Source: Pogostemon cablin (taxonomy: Eukaryota; Streptophyta; Magnoliopsida; Lamiales; Lamiaceae). Taken from it: DNA of 64,000 bases. Position numbers and translations under genes: made by a program. Below the pieces are notes generated by a model, which was not told the DNA's origin, did not search any database, and was given only the letters and a program-made list of their open reading frames with translations. Within the stretch, counting starts at the first letter, position 1, and every line of letters starts with the position of its first letter. Below are positions 13,101-26,894 of this stretch, one piece after another. The stretch is from positions 17,557,835 to 17,621,834 of the forward strand of contig CM042955.1 in the NCBI GenBank assembly GCA_023678885.1. The letters are read 5' to 3'.

Positions 13101-16100
13101 ATACCCAAGTGATCCTTCAATTAACCTTCTGTATCCTTGTTCAGGAGCAATTAAGTGAGGCTGATACCCATCTGCTTCTGAAATCACTTTTCTTACATTA
13201 CTTTGCGAGAGATGTCGATCAAATGGGAGTTTCTTCAGAGCAGATGGAAGTTGATGATCAAAGACGCCGTATATCTTATCTCCACCTGGTCTCCTGAGAA
13301 ACAAAATATTTACCTCATCATATTCCAAATGAGAAATAACAGGAAATATTCCTTTCAGTAGCTATTTAAATGTGTACAGTGTACTGTTGCATATCCAGCT
13401 ACATTAATAAACCTCACAATCCAGTTTTTTCATTTGGGGAAAAAATTGTGAAGGGATTATTATATTAATTAATCATTTACTAATATTAGATATATAGAGT
13501 ATTATCTAATACACATCTCTATGGCCTAATAAAAGTATCTGAATTCGAATTCCACCGGCACAAAGAAATTCCACGTGCAAGGCTTGGTCCTTGCCTGCAT
13601 GTGAGGGGGCGTGTTGTGTTGGAGATACATATTATCTTAAAAACTTCTCTTCAAGCTTGAGCTTTTAGACGATGTAAGCATTAGTTGATGCTGATGAAAT
13701 CAAATCTACCTATGGCCAAATAATACTTAAATGGTTTATATAATTGCAATTTGTATTACAAGGAGTAGTAAGTCGGACTTAAATTTAAAACCATGACGGA
13801 ACCTCAAATAAACTGTGAAGAAAACAACAAATGATTGATCAAGAGCAACATATATAGGTCTTATTAGTGACCGACTACCACAGCTGCCTCACTGAATTTA
13901 TCAGATAATCAAATCTGATACGTCTTATGTGGTGCCAGATTTCAAATGTGCAACAGTTCTTGAAAAGTAAGACGTAACTCTGTGAAATTCTATATTAATC
14001 CATTTACTTTAGTCAAAGTGTTTGTGTGGATAAAGTATTAATGTGTTATATGTCCACTAGTCTGAAGTTTCTGTCCCATAGATAAACCCATCTCTTCCCC
14101 CCCTCAAGAGTTCAAGCGCTAGCTTGCCATATCCAACAACTGAGAGAATTGTGACCCTACTGTATCATTTTTGACAAACTCATACTCATTAGTTGTGTCC
14201 CAAAAGCACAACTCAAAAGTGTTATGGTGCTGATCACATAGAGATAAGAAAACCAATGTAGAGCTTAAACCATCCTAACTAAATCAGTGTACCAAAACAT
14301 ATAATAGCCAAATATCTCAGAGCACTTGTGTTGTAAAAATTGATACCTTGGTGATAATTTATGTGAACAAAAGCTGTGATGGTCAGTGTAGAAACTTTCT
14401 TAATTCGTTTAGTTATTTTTTGTCACTGTTTATTTATTAAATTTAAACCATCTTTGGTATTTTCATTTGGACATGAGATCAGAACAATAAACATATTTGT
14501 TGTCTAAGAAAAAGATTTTTTTCACCAACAGATTTTATCAATATTTACATACGAGATACAATGAGCATTACCCTCCATCAAGATGCTCCTTAAACACCCG
14601 ATCAAATGCGCGACACATTTCCAAAATCGTGTAGAGCTGCGCCTGTAAATAAGGTAAACACTTCAGAGTGAAATCAGCCAGAGATTGAATTCATTACTTA
14701 TATTAGTTTTATATGCTCTAGTGCTATTACCCCTCCATCAACCCCAATGGGCCTGCCAATACGGTCCAATTCAGCATTGAGCTCATCTATTGTCTTATTT
14801 ATTAGGGCAATAATGCTGGGAATACGTTGCCTAATGACTCTCTCCAAATGCTGATGCATGTCAAAGGAACACAAACATAGTTACAAAATATATATAAATA
14901 TATATTCTTGATTCATATGAAATAAAGAGAACAAAATAACTTCAAAGGAATTATAAATATCAATAGTGGGTTTATAAACCTCAGACAGAAGTTTTGCTAG
15001 ATACTCTGAGCCCATTTTATGAGCTAAATGTCCATATTCTGGGCTGGATTCAAAATATTCCCTCTCCTTCTGACGTGCAGATATCATGTCAACATTTTTG
15101 TTGATCTCAGCTTGTGAACGGTTCACTATTCCCACCCAGGGATGTGTGAGCCTGTATGCTCTACCTTCAAGTACCTTAAGGAATAATAGATTTTAAAAAA
15201 ATAAAAATTAAATAGCAAATAAAGTAATTGGAAAAGTTTAAATTCTGGCATAGTGGGAATCAATATCTTTCAGTATTCAAAATCATATTTAAGAAATTAC
15301 ATGAAAACCCATACATCAAGTGCATTGGTTCCTTTATCCATCAAGTCAAGTTTGGTCAACACTCCAAATGTCCTTTCACCTAAATAAAAATAAAATGATA
15401 AAATAATAAATAAATTTAAAAAAACACACGTTTTTGCTAAATTTAAATAAAACAGTATTAAACAAAATACCAACGAACATAAACACAAAAGAAAATGACA
15501 CAAACATAATTGCCAAGTAGGGGAGGGAGTTTACCAGTTGGATCAACTTCTCTTGCAAGCTTTATCGCATCAGAAGTTGCTATATCTTGATTAGCAGGAG
15601 AGATAGCCAAAATAATGCAATTTGGCTGCAGACGTGACAATTTAGAGAAGAAAAAAGATGAGGAAGATAGTTTCACTCCATCGCTGACAGTTATCCATTC
15701 TAAGACTTAAAAGCTAACAAAATCAAGGCCCAGATAACGTAGCCATCAAGGCATATATACTATAAGAAAACAAAGCCAGCAGGAAAATTTAGATGTTTAA
15801 TAAGTGTTTCTACCTTCTCAACATAAGAACGGACCATCATTTCTATATCTTCGACGATGCTCTCTGGCTGTCCCTCTGGAGAGTTAAAATTTTGTCCCGC
15901 TCAGAATATCTTATGAGTACAAGATTAAGGATTCAGAAAAGAAAATGAAATTAATATTTGCTTCCACACATACACAGTCACACACACATGCATGTGTGTA
16001 AGTGAATCTTTCATTTTGGTGCTTACCTACAGCTACCTTGGTCAATCCTGGGAGATCAATGAGTGTTAAGTTTACAACTGCAACAGAAAAGGAACATATA

Positions 16101-19100
16101 CAGTAGATATCAAACAGAAAGAACCATTGGAGGAATGAAATTAAGAGAATAGAAAGGAGTATCGACTTGTTAAGAAAATTGAAAGAATTAATCAAAACCA
16201 TGATGTGAAAAAAACTATTCCAATCTAAGAAAATTCAGAGTGTCATTCAGTTGTTCCAAGATTGCCTGTAAAATCCATGCTGTCTGTCAACTACAAATGA
16301 CACAAATTTAAGAAGTGGATTACTCTAAATTAATAATTCAATGTGATCCTTATAATCCGTAAACACATTAATAATGATCTCTTGGTATCAATACGTCAGG
16401 CAAGCCACATTTACTGATGTGAACCACATTAATTCATGTCACTAACTAAGAGAAATCAACAATCCATCTTAGTTAATAGGTAATAGGGGAATTGCAACAG
16501 CTAGCAATGTCAAAATTCATTCAGAATTGTTCATGTGAGAATATGCTATATATTAAAGCATTCATGATATCAATCAGATTATTATATTTCACAAAACATC
16601 AAAGCTATTCTGGAAAAGCACAACAAAGACTGTCAGTAATCAAAGTTTACTCATTTAGTAATTCCGTTATCCTTATTATTTAATGCTCATGTTATTGTTA
16701 TGTAAGTCATTTCCATGGATTAGGTCTGATTTGTCAAAGGCCAAATACATTGTCCCCTAGGTTAATTATTTGTAATTTATTGGTTAGGTCTTTTGTATTA
16801 AAGCCCATGAACCTTACAAACCTATTTATTATTTGTTATTTATGTGTGTCTTCCAGAGTCAATATGAATAAAGGATCTCTTGCATTATTGTTTACAGCTA
16901 ATCTAGCACGGGCAGTTGTGCATTGCAATCTGTATTATTGGTTTTTTTTTCAAGTCATTACTATTATTGCCTCCACCTACGTCATAAACTATGTAACATA
17001 TTACTTGCAAGAAATAGTATCAATGATTCTTCAGGACTAGAAAAAATTATACTATAGAATATTAAGAATCTTTCAAAGTTATAACCTAAGCAGAACTTAC
17101 AAGTACCAAGATTAAATAAAGTAGGAATGACGAACCATTAGGAGAATAAATACTCAAATGGATTGGAATGTTTGAAATTTGTTTGCTTTGCCCTGTTATC
17201 CGGTCCGTCTCATCTGCTATTTCTTTACGGACAGCAGCTGCACCATCCAAAAACGCCTATTTATGAATAAAAAGTGCAAGGCTAAATAAATTGCTCACAT
17301 ATATATATGCAGTCAAAACATGGGAAGTGTGATTCCAATGCAATTACAGTTGAGTAGTGATTACTCATTTACAGAACTAAAATAATACCACAACGTTTGA
17401 TTTGATGCTAAATATAGTAGATCACATTGACATAACACATCTAAAAAAAGAAGTAATAACATCTTTTTAGTTATGTGAGATTCTTCCAATTTTATTATTT
17501 TTGAGGATGCGCACTGGATAAACTGCGCCCTTGTGCAATAGCCACAAATCACATGAGAAGGTACGCGCCGGATAAACCGTTCCCTCGTGGAATAGCCAAA
17601 AATCAGATGAGAAGGAAAACCACACCAGGCAAGCCACAACCAATTTTATATTTAATCTTAAGCAAGGTGGTCAATGCATATAGTCCAACAGACATTTCAG
17701 CCATAAAATGAAAATGGTACAAGTGGAAAAATAAATTTACCACCTACTTATGAGCATCCACCATCCAACTTGAGTAACAATCAAAAGAACAATACAGTTT
17801 AAAGTGATTACAAGATTTATAAAAGCCCAAAAGATACAAATGCCCCATGATTCATAAACTTTCCCAGGGTATACATTTCAGATAAAATATCTATCTTCCT
17901 CTTAGTTTTTCCAAACTAATAACAGCAAAAGATGCAATTTTCTCCTATAACATTGTAGATAGGATATCACACTTATAACATGAATACAATGTTGATAAAA
18001 TAACGCACAGAGAATAATAGCACTATAATCCAGATGCCTCATATTGCACACAATATAAGAGAAATGGGTGAGATTCAGAATACAGGACTCATATGATGCT
18101 TACTTATCCAATGATTTTAAGCAAAGCCAACACAACAAAGCAGGAGGTTTGTATGTCAGAAAACTCCACATACTGCTTTAAGATATGAGGCTAACTCTAT
18201 CTATCACTACCGGCCATTTAACTGCCTAATTTATGCAAACTAGAATTATTAGATGATTGGATCAGAATCACTTTCCCAATCACATTAATCTAATTACTTC
18301 ATGGTGATGAACTTAACGAGTAATGAGAGAATAGTGCACAAGCCCCTTTTAAGTTTTAACTTACAGAGCAACTTAATAGCTTAGTTATAAAGGCAGTTTA
18401 CAAGCTGTTAATAGTGCTGCAACTCAGCCTCCTTTTACCTACAAGATTTTACTTCACTCTTGTGCAATCTATTATAATTCAAAGTATGTGGTTCTAAAGA
18501 CTCAACAGGTAAAAATGTGTACTCAATAGAAATTAGAAACTGATCGTAATCTAAAGTTTCTATGTTATAAGGTGGACTTATGTAACACATAAAAAATGCT
18601 GTCGCAATAATTTTTTGGCAAGATCCTATACTTATGATTGATTTTTTTAGAAAGTCCAAAACATTACTCAAGGATACGAATATCCTAAACTATTTTGATG
18701 CTTAAGCTCACTTATAAAAAAAAAGATACCAAAATGAGATGATAAGCAGTTTGCAGGAAGGGTATGTTCGTCATCACCAAGCAAGCCCAGAGGGATATAT
18801 AGAAAGAAATTGAATGTATTCAGTGTTACTGGTCAGGAACAACAGTCTCCATCTCAGTATACTAATGGCCACATTGGCATGACAACGTATGGAAATATTA
18901 CCAAAAATACACTTCAATGGTCAGTATGTTAGTTCTCAAAAGAAACATTACTCTAGTGGATACAATATCAAGAAAATATATCAGAAACCTTGCATAAATA
19001 TTTCTCCCTTTATTATGGTAAGATACATTTCCTTTTCATATCAGTGTGTTCAAAATCATAGGTTTGGTTCCTTATTTAATTCATTAATTAAGTTTCAATT

Positions 19101-20906
19101 GACCAAAATATCCTTATTCGCCACACTTATAGTTAAAACATATTGGAATACTTCAAAGTAAGGTTGAAATAAGGGGGAATGAATGAGAAAAAAGTACAAT
19201 TCCAACCACATTAAAGATGTTTTCTTAATAAGTGTGAAGATTTTTATAAGCCTATCTCGCTGGAATGGGAGTATATCTTAGAGACTATTAAATCAAGCAA
19301 GAACTATTACTCTTCAAATATATTATGTATTCTTCTTTGTGATTATCAGCTTCCCGATTTATCCTTCCCTCTCTACACCATATAAGATCTGAAATGCTTA
19401 AGAATGTCATGTAGGTACAGTGATTTATTTACATCCCAACAGCTTCATACTAAAAAAAATATATATTAAACCAGAAACTAGAACCAACTTTCAGAAGACT
19501 CCAGTTGTAGAGTGATGCTAAAAAAGAGCTAACTATGTGATCAATGAGAAATTCTATGCCTGCTTTTACTACAGTAAAAGGAAATATAGGCCTATTAAAT
19601 AAGAGAAAATATACCATAAAAAGTAACCATTAAAAAGAAGTGAACCAACGCTAACATATAAAAATTGATTAGTTTAGAGAATCTACCATAGGCAAGGAAG
19701 AAAAAAGAAGAACAAACGTAAGGGAAAGAAAACTAACATACCAAAGTCATTAAATCTTTTCTTTGATGCGTGTAGAAACTCTGCGTACTCTACACCTCCC
19801 TCAGTTTTATGAAGTTGCAACACCAATGGCCTCCTTGTGACAATGCCTTAAATACAATAATTAAAAAATATGATTGCAACTATTGACCAATAAATACACT
19901 CAAGTTAATTTATCATGCATATGTCAGATCAATGAATGCTAATTTATAATTAATACAATACTATTTTCATGTCATTCTCATAAATTTTCCATGACTGATT
20001 CAGACTAGTCTTACAATCAATATTCTAGGTCATATCATCGGAGGGTAATCCCGTAAGGCCATGACTGCAATGGATATAACCTTTTTTTTTTTTTTTGTCA
20101 ACAAATTATTAATCGTTCACTATTCTCTCAGTGTTTTCACTTAATTACACAACATATCACTTTCTGAAGACTGGAGAAGCATAGTCATCCAGTTTTCACC
20201 ATTTTGAGACTGGCAAAAGCAATTCAGCAACTTATAGGTAACCCACAACAAGAACACTGTAGTCATTGATCATATTGAAAACACAGTGCACAAAGCTCCC
20301 AGTGACATAGCTACTATGACTGGCAGCAGGCCAGAAGTCAAATTAGTAAACAACGCATTGCATCGATTAAAAACGACTATCACTATGAAGAACCAACTAA
20401 AAGCAATGCTCGATCCTTCAATTAATCACTCAAACCTACACCTAAGAAATCCTAATCAACAGGAATTAATTGGCTCAAATCTGAATAGTATTTACCAGCA
20501 ATGTCGACTCAGTTCATAATATATGCTTGCAGCAGATGCATAAAACAAACCACCATCCAAAGAAACAAAGAAGGTATGAAGCATATACATATGGCAATCT
20601 TACCAGATCCCCGTGGAAGAAAATCTCTCCCTACGACGCTCTCGAGGACCGATGATTTTCCCGAACTCTATATCAAATTCAACAACACAAAAGGGAATAC
20701 GATAATATTGTAAAAGGAAAGCATTGAGAAATATAATGTGAAATCTCTCCTTCTCTCTGTCTATACATACGCACCTGGCCACCGACGACGGCGACGGAGG
20801 GAAGCGCTTCCCATAGAGAGGTGCCTTCGCCGCCATGATCGCCTAACACAGTGCATGCCCTTTGAATCCTGTTCACCAAGCCGATCAAGCTTTCCATCGT
20901 AGCCAT
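10102..20906 (-). CDS. DRP1C: Dynamin-related GTPase, DRP1C/E type
   Basis: Sixteen exons on the minus strand: 20906-20775, 20667-20604, 19846-19742, 17237-17136, 16077-16027, 15875-15814, 15625-15535, 15379-15315, 15174-14980, 14850-14731, 14642-14572, 13293-13068, 11446-11396, 10822-10570, 10472-10333 and 10227-10102. They total 1,854 bases (617 residues; DRP1C is about 614), with every phase consistent and GT-AG introns. GTPase motifs are GGQSSGKS (42-49, split by intron 1), DLPG (about 142) and TKLD (about 210). The middle domain and C-terminal effector domain follow, ending DSVAWK. The N-terminus MATMESLIGLVNRIQRACTV without an insertion, and the C-terminus, favour DRP1C over DRP1E. DRP1 proteins assemble at the cell plate and on clathrin-coated pits. 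Exon 14 carries a local DRNx repeat in the variable linker. Several introns exceed 1.5 kb. Confidence 0.94.
17508..17618. repeat. Two-copy tandem duplication in DRP1 intron 3
   Basis: Two adjacent units of about 55 bases share GGATAAAC, AATAGCCA and TCA(G/C)ATGAGAAGG. They are GC-richer than the surrounding intron. They look like a remnant of a mobile sequence whose type I cannot name. Confidence 0.5.
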
Positions 20907-21170
20907 TTTGGAATGCGTAAAGAATGGTGAGAAGATGGGATTGGATCTGGTGAAGGGTGATTCTTAATGGGTTAGATTAGATGAATCTCAGAGTGCGCGC
21001 GAGAGACAGAGGTTACAAGAGAAAACGGTCGACGACGTGCGAATTGCTTCCTACGTCGTGCTTAAATTTTTTACTTCTAAGTTCTAATATTGAAATACCA
21101 CCTCCACTCTCCCTAATTTTCATCATTTAATAAATTAAAATAAATAATTTATTCGGATTTATTAATTATG

Positions 21171-22738
21171 GTAGGTCTTGTGTGAGACCGTCTCACGGAT
21201 CCCTTTATGTGAGATGGGTTATCCATGGATTCAATTAAATATTTCTCCGTCCCATAGAAGTTTACATAATTTCCTTTTTGGTTTGTCCCACTAAAGTTGA
21301 CACATTTCCTTTTTAATACATGGACCCACACAAAAAACAATTAATATATTCACATGGACTCCACATATCACCTCTAATACAACTACCCACTATACATTAA
21401 ATATTATTTCTCTCACTTCACTTTATTTCACTTTACATTAAATTATTATACTCCTTAATCTCCGTGCCAAAAAAAAATTATACCGACTTCTATTGGACGG
21501 AGGGAATATAATTTAAACTAAATTAAAAACTAATTAGAAAGAAAAAAGGGCTCTGTTTGGCCCGTCGTTGTTAATTATGGCGACTCAAAACTTTCGAATT
21601 CAATTTATTCGGTGAAATTGTGTCGCTCCCAATGAAAATATCAGTTTCACCTTTTAAACTTTAAGCAATTTGCACACAAGCATTCACGCTTATTAAATTA
21701 AGAAATTTCACTTTATATATTAATTATTATTATTATTATTAACTATTCAATAATAATAATATTATTAGTATTATTTTTTAGATAATTCTATTATTATCAC
21801 TTTATTTTATTCAGGTATCACTTTATATTAAAAATGTTACTTACTTTTTATTTATTAAATAAATAGTTCATAAATAATTTAACTAAATGGTTGTCACTTT
21901 TTGTTTATCATGCATCACTTTTAAAAAAAAATACTATCACTTTTTATTATTTCAGTAAATGATACTTCGTGAAATAATTCAATTATACTAATATCAATTT
22001 TCTTAGATTAAGAATCATTTTCTATTAAAAATATTATCACGTTTTATCCATTCTATAAATTATTTGTAAAATACACTTTGATAATTAGTTATCACTTTTT
22101 GTTTAAAACGTTATCACTTTTCATTCATATTATAAATTGTTCATGTAATAGTTCACAACACTGTTATCACTTTTTATCAATTGAGTATCACATTTTATAA
22201 ATTTATAATATTTAAATACAAAATAAATTAAATAAATAACAAATTTAAATTAATAAAAAATTAATAATAAAAATATTATTTAAAAGAAAATATTATATAT
22301 ATATATAATATATAATAAAAGACTTAATGAATTTACTTTTATAATTAAATTTTTAATTTTCTAATTTGATTACAACCAAACAGTGCCCTTAAAAATACTC
22401 TCTCCCTCCCGGATAAGTTGGTATATTTTTTTTTTACACGGAGATTAAGGAGTATAATAATTTAATGTAAATTGAAGTAAAGTGAAGTGAGAGAAATAAT
22501 ATTTAATGTGTAGTGGATAGTTGTATTAGAGGTGATATGTGGGCCCATGAGAGTAGAGTAATTATTTTTGTGTAGGTCACATGTATTAAAAATGAAATGT
22601 GTCAACTTTAGTGGGACAAACCAAAAAGGAAAGTGTGTCAACTTCTATGGGATGGAGGGAGTATAATTTATGTGTTAATGGGTGATCCGTCTCACATAAG
22701 GGTATCCGTGAGACAGTCTCACTCAAGTCTTTTCCTAC
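21171..22738. mobile_element. Nested foldback DNA element with three concentric inverted shells
   Basis: The outer shell is TCTTGTGTGAGACCGTCTC followed by ACGGATCCCTTTATGTGAG at the left. Its inverted form at the right is ACATAAGGGTATCCGTGAG. The second shell is a pair of about 265-base Stowaway-like sequences in opposite orientation (about 21243-21505 and 22398-22661, with CTCCGTCCCATAGAAG and CTTCTATGGGATGGAGGG facing each other). The third shell is AGGGCTCTGTTTGG (about 21547) facing CCAAACAGTGCCCTT (about 22376-22390). The core is AT-rich with many TATCACTTTTTAT words. No transposase is visible. Confidence 0.6.
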
Positions 22739-23033
22739 TAATTATAAGTACGTGTATTTACAATCTAATTATTAATAAATACATTAATCTAATATAATTA
22801 TTGCGGGATACATAACGATTTTTTTCTCCCAACATTACCCTAGTTCACAAGTTTAATATTTAATGTTTATACAGAACAACAATTTTGTTGAACACTAATG
22901 TACACTACATCAAAATTAATATTCAACGTTTATACAGAACTAACCTTTCTTTTGTCAATGTACACCGATGTATACTATTATTATACTTATCACTCGAGAT
23001 TTTAGGTGAGGGAATTTAGGAAAAAAAAAAATT

Positions 23034-23320
23034 ATTCTCTTTGCGGTCACTTTCTTTTATTCCTCTCTCTAAATCCACGCTGATGTACAGATTTTGAAAG
23101 AAATAATTTAGGAAAATTCATTTTCCTAATTATCTATAAGGTTTTTTTCTTTATTCATCTCTCTAAATGCAGGTTGATGTACAGATTTTTAAATAAATAA
23201 TTTAGAAAAAAATCATTTTACTAATTCTCTATGCGGTCACTTTCTATTATTTCTCTCTCTAAATGCACGCCAATGTACATATTTGTCTTCATTCTTATAA
23301 TTGTGACTTCATTCTTCATT
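23034..23320. repeat. Three-copy tandem repeat, period about 95
   Basis: Units start near 23034, 23128 and 23224. They share CTCTTTGCGGTCACTTTC-like starts, CTCTCTAAATGCACGC-like middles and GATGTACAGATTTT ends. Further GATGTACA words continue at lower density to about 23600, suggesting an older, larger array. Confidence 0.6.
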
Positions 23321-23838
23321 TTGTGGCAAGTTTCTGATTAATTAATCAAAGTTGTGATTGATTAAGTACATGGTACACACGTGTGTACACATTAATGTTA
23401 TATTCAATGACTCTATTTTCGACAATTATTTATCTCACCTAAATGTACACTGATTTATATTCATATAAATAGTTTATTCATTTTTTTCTCCCCAATAATT
23501 ATTTATCTCAAATGAGTGCACAGTGATGTATATACATATAAATACTTAATCGTGTTTTTTTAATTTGCTTCACATGATGCACACTGATGTTCAGTAAATA
23601 TGGGTAATATGGGAAAAACAAAATTAAATTTTGTATCTGTGCGTAATTTTCTATAACAAATGTATGAATTAATAATATCTAAATATGTTTTGTACCTAAT
23701 ATTTATTGACCCAATTTATTCATATAACTGAAACCCAATCTAACACTTATGTGATATACTTTAAAATTTATCTATAAAATATGAGTATATATATATATTT
23801 TGTTCTAAAGGATATACATTTTTTATTAATATTTTTTA

Positions 23839-24074
23839 CTCCCTCCGGCCACTTACAAGATATCCATTTCACTATTCCTGGCGTCCGCTTCAAAGGTATC
23901 AATTTCCTCTATTTAGTAAAGAAAGTACACAATATGACTCACCACTTCTCTCTAATACAACTACCACTTTACTTATAATAACATTCCTTAATCCACGTGC
24001 AAAAAGCAAATAAAGTTCTTAGAATCGTCCACGTGCAAACAGCAAACGGTTACCTTGTAAGTGGCCGGAGGTAG
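23839..24074. mobile_element. Stowaway-like MITE, CTCCCTCCGGCC family, copy 1
   Basis: It begins CTCCCTCCGGCCACTTACAA and ends in the inverted form TTGTAAGTGGCCGGAGGTAG, flanked by TA on both sides. It is clearly homologous over its whole length to the copy at 49126-49365, in the same orientation. The open frames across it are fortuitous. Confidence 0.85.
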
Positions 24075-24319
24075 TATTTTTCTTCAAAAAATAAAGAGTA
24101 CACATCTTTATACTAAATGGTATACAATTTAACACAAAATTCAAAATGCGCACAGAATTCCCGTGCGGCCCGGACGCACACAAGTTTTTGCCTATATATA
24201 TATATCAAAATTTATCTATGTTCAACTGCAATACTTCATATATTTCACATTATGTGATGATCTATGCTATAAAATGAATGGATTTATGAATTTTGAGTTT
24301 GAGTTTGAGTTGATATAAG

Positions 24320-24660
24320 GTGCATCTGGTGCAAGGATACATCTATATGTGTATAACTTTTTATTATATTTTGTATACATGTTATTATATTTTGTATACG
24401 TGTTTCTTATTAATTGTATACCTTTTTTACACTAAGTATTTCATTAAAAAACTACAATTCATATGTGTATAACTTTTTATTCAATAGTGTATATTAAAAC
24501 ATATTTTTTAATAATTGTATTTTTTTTACACTTAATTTTTTATTAAAAAAACTAACAATTAAATTGTTTAATTTTTTTCATAATTGTATATGTTTTTGTT
24601 TATATTTGTATATGTTTTTTAAATTTGGTTCACTCTATCTTAGTGTACACCTTAGTGCAC
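24320..24660. repeat. Dispersed repeat with GTGCA ends (inverted partner at 37230-37520)
   Basis: This block carries TATGTGTATAACTTTTTATT, ATTTTGTATACATG and TTGTATACCTTTTTTACAC. The reverse complement of 37230-37520 has the same ordered words. Both blocks are bounded by short GTGCA/GGTGCACC words. It is probably a non-autonomous element, and it is non-coding. Confidence 0.55.
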
Positions 24661-25873
24661 AGTATAATTAGTCTTTGAGTTATGGTACACAAGCATAACG
24701 GATTGAGAGGTCTCCTAATTTTATATTAAATTAATGTATAATAAGGTATTAATTTATATTATAAAAAAGGGAGATAAAAAAAAATAAAAAGTATTAAATG
24801 AGGAGAGATAATATAGACAAACATCCCATTGATTTTTTGTTTTTGGTATACGAAACTTAAGATATACTGAAGGTTGTAGGATTTACAGATGAATATAAGG
24901 ATGGTTTTTGCGTGGATTTTGAAATTTTCAAATGCGAAAGCAAACATCAAATAATTATGGCTGTTGATCTTTAAAACCGAAGGTTTCAAAATTGGTTTAT
25001 TCTAATATTATTTGGAACTTTATTATATGTACAATTCCATTAGATTATTTGATTAATTTTTTTATTTTTGTCTGTGAATAATTTTTTTTTTTACTCAGTA
25101 GCATATTGAGTGTTGTAAAGTTTAGAAAATTAGCAACGCCAACGCTTTTATTTTGAATCATGCCTCATGAGTTTTTTGAGACATATTTTACTATTTACCT
25201 TTAATAGTCAGAAATAATATTAAATAATTACCTTAATTATAAAGATTTATTTAATTTTATATTATAATATAATATAAGATTTGATTAGATGTCAATTGTA
25301 TATAAATATATCCCATTGTAATTATAATTTCTATGAAATCCTTATTTCATTCTATTATGGTATCAACCTAATATACGATACCTAAATTCTGCTCCAGATC
25401 TTCTTCTTTTCTTCTCCCTCTACATTCAATTGTATAATAATATTATAATAATAGAAAATTTGATTAGATGTTTTGATTATATATATAAATATCCAATTGT
25501 AATTATAAATCCTTATTTCATTCTATCAACCTTCTCTATCAATTCTCAAGCACTCTTTAAAATCCCGCAGAATCCTTAAAAAATTAATAAAATTAGTAAA
25601 GAGTATTTCTTATAACTTTTCTTAAATTAGGTGTTAACCGGTGTAAATGAAAGTGGTACAAAAGGAGTAATAAATGAATAATAAAATGTGTTACGATATG
25701 TTAAGAGGGTGATATTTTTTGAAAAGTTATGTAAGAAAAAAATATTTATTTTGAAACTTTTACTTCTTTAAAATGGTGACGGTATCATGAGACAAATGAA
25801 AAAAAAATGTGAGGTGTGTAATAGGGAGGAAGGCCAAAACTCCTCGCTCATATATAAATAAATAAAAGAAATT

Positions 25874-26140
25874 TTATCAATACATGGGTCTGAATAATGG
25901 GTAATCTATCAATTCGGAGCTTGAATTATGTATATTATCGATTAGGGGCCTGAATTATGTAAAACCATCAATTCAGGGCCTGAACTTAGGCCCTAAATTG
26001 ATAAAATATGTGATAATATTTGACAAATTTAGGCCTTGGATTGACAGTTTTGCATATTTCAGGTCTTGGATTGATAAAAAAAATAATACAGGCCCCTAAT
26101 TGATAGTTTACCCATAATTCGGATCTTGAATTGATAAAAG
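25874..26140. repeat. Foldback repeat of ATCAATT/GGCCTGAA units
   Basis: The left arm (about 25874-25985) carries the units ATGGGTAATCTATCAATTC, GATTAGGGGCCTGAATTATG and ATCAATTCAGGGCCTGAA. The right arm carries the same units inverted (about 26025-26140, for example CAGGCCCCTAATTGATAG). Each arm is itself internally repetitive. It has the form of a MITE with tandemly built ends. Confidence 0.6.
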
Positions 26141-26759
26141 TCTTAAATAAAAATAGTCGTATGTTAAACATAATGTATAAAAAAATTAAGTTGAAGAGAT
26201 TTTAGTCATACAGCATATAAAAATTTAGAAACTTAAAGAGTAGCACTCCTTAATTAACCCTGAGGGGTGCAATGTTAACTTAGTCATAGCAAAACCGAAA
26301 TGTATTCATCAAAAAGATTTGAGTTCTTGGATTAAGATTAAGACAAATGCAGCGTTTAGTTTGAAAACTATAAAAATAATATAAAGATCTGATGAGACGG
26401 TTTACAGCAGAGTAATGAAGAAAAACTATAAATAAAATGTATTTATAAAACGAACCTAACCAAATTAAATCAAATAATTAGGTCATAAATGAAAATTTGA
26501 GCAGCTCAAATTCTCAATTCCAACTTCCAAATGCTGCCTAAGATTATATTCTTCATTCTTCATGTTGCATGTCTCACCTTAATTCCACATCAAAGGTGAT
26601 ACAAAGTCATAGCACCATTTCTTTATTCTGCTAATTGCTCTCACGAGCACGTGCACCCACGTGACAAAAGCAAATCACTTCTGACACACCAATGGGCAAT
26701 GAGGCCAAAACAATATAAAGAATATTTTGACCACGAGCTTCTGCTCCTGCACAACATAA

Positions 26760-26894
26760 CCACCCCACCCCACCCCACTTGGATAATGTATCAAATTCAA
26801 TTATACAGACTGTATAGCCACAGTACCCAGAAACCCAGTAAGATAAATATAATCACAATGCATACAACAGAAGACGGTGGGGTGGGGTGGGGTT
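26760..26894 (-). repeat. GGGGT/ACCCC inverted repeat downstream of MAP70
   Basis: CCACCCCACCCCACCCCAC at 26760-26778 faces GGTGGGGTGGGGTGGGGTT at 26876-26894, about 97 bases apart. The arms could form a very stable hairpin. Each GGGG run array is also a G-quadruplex candidate, one on each strand. It lies about 480-610 bases past the MAP70 stop codon, so it may be within or just beyond the 3' UTR. Confidence 0.7.

Noticed and set aside
23781..23978. Open frame matching one at 49104-49304
   Set aside because: The similarity is nucleotide-level homology of two Stowaway MITE copies, not a protein family.
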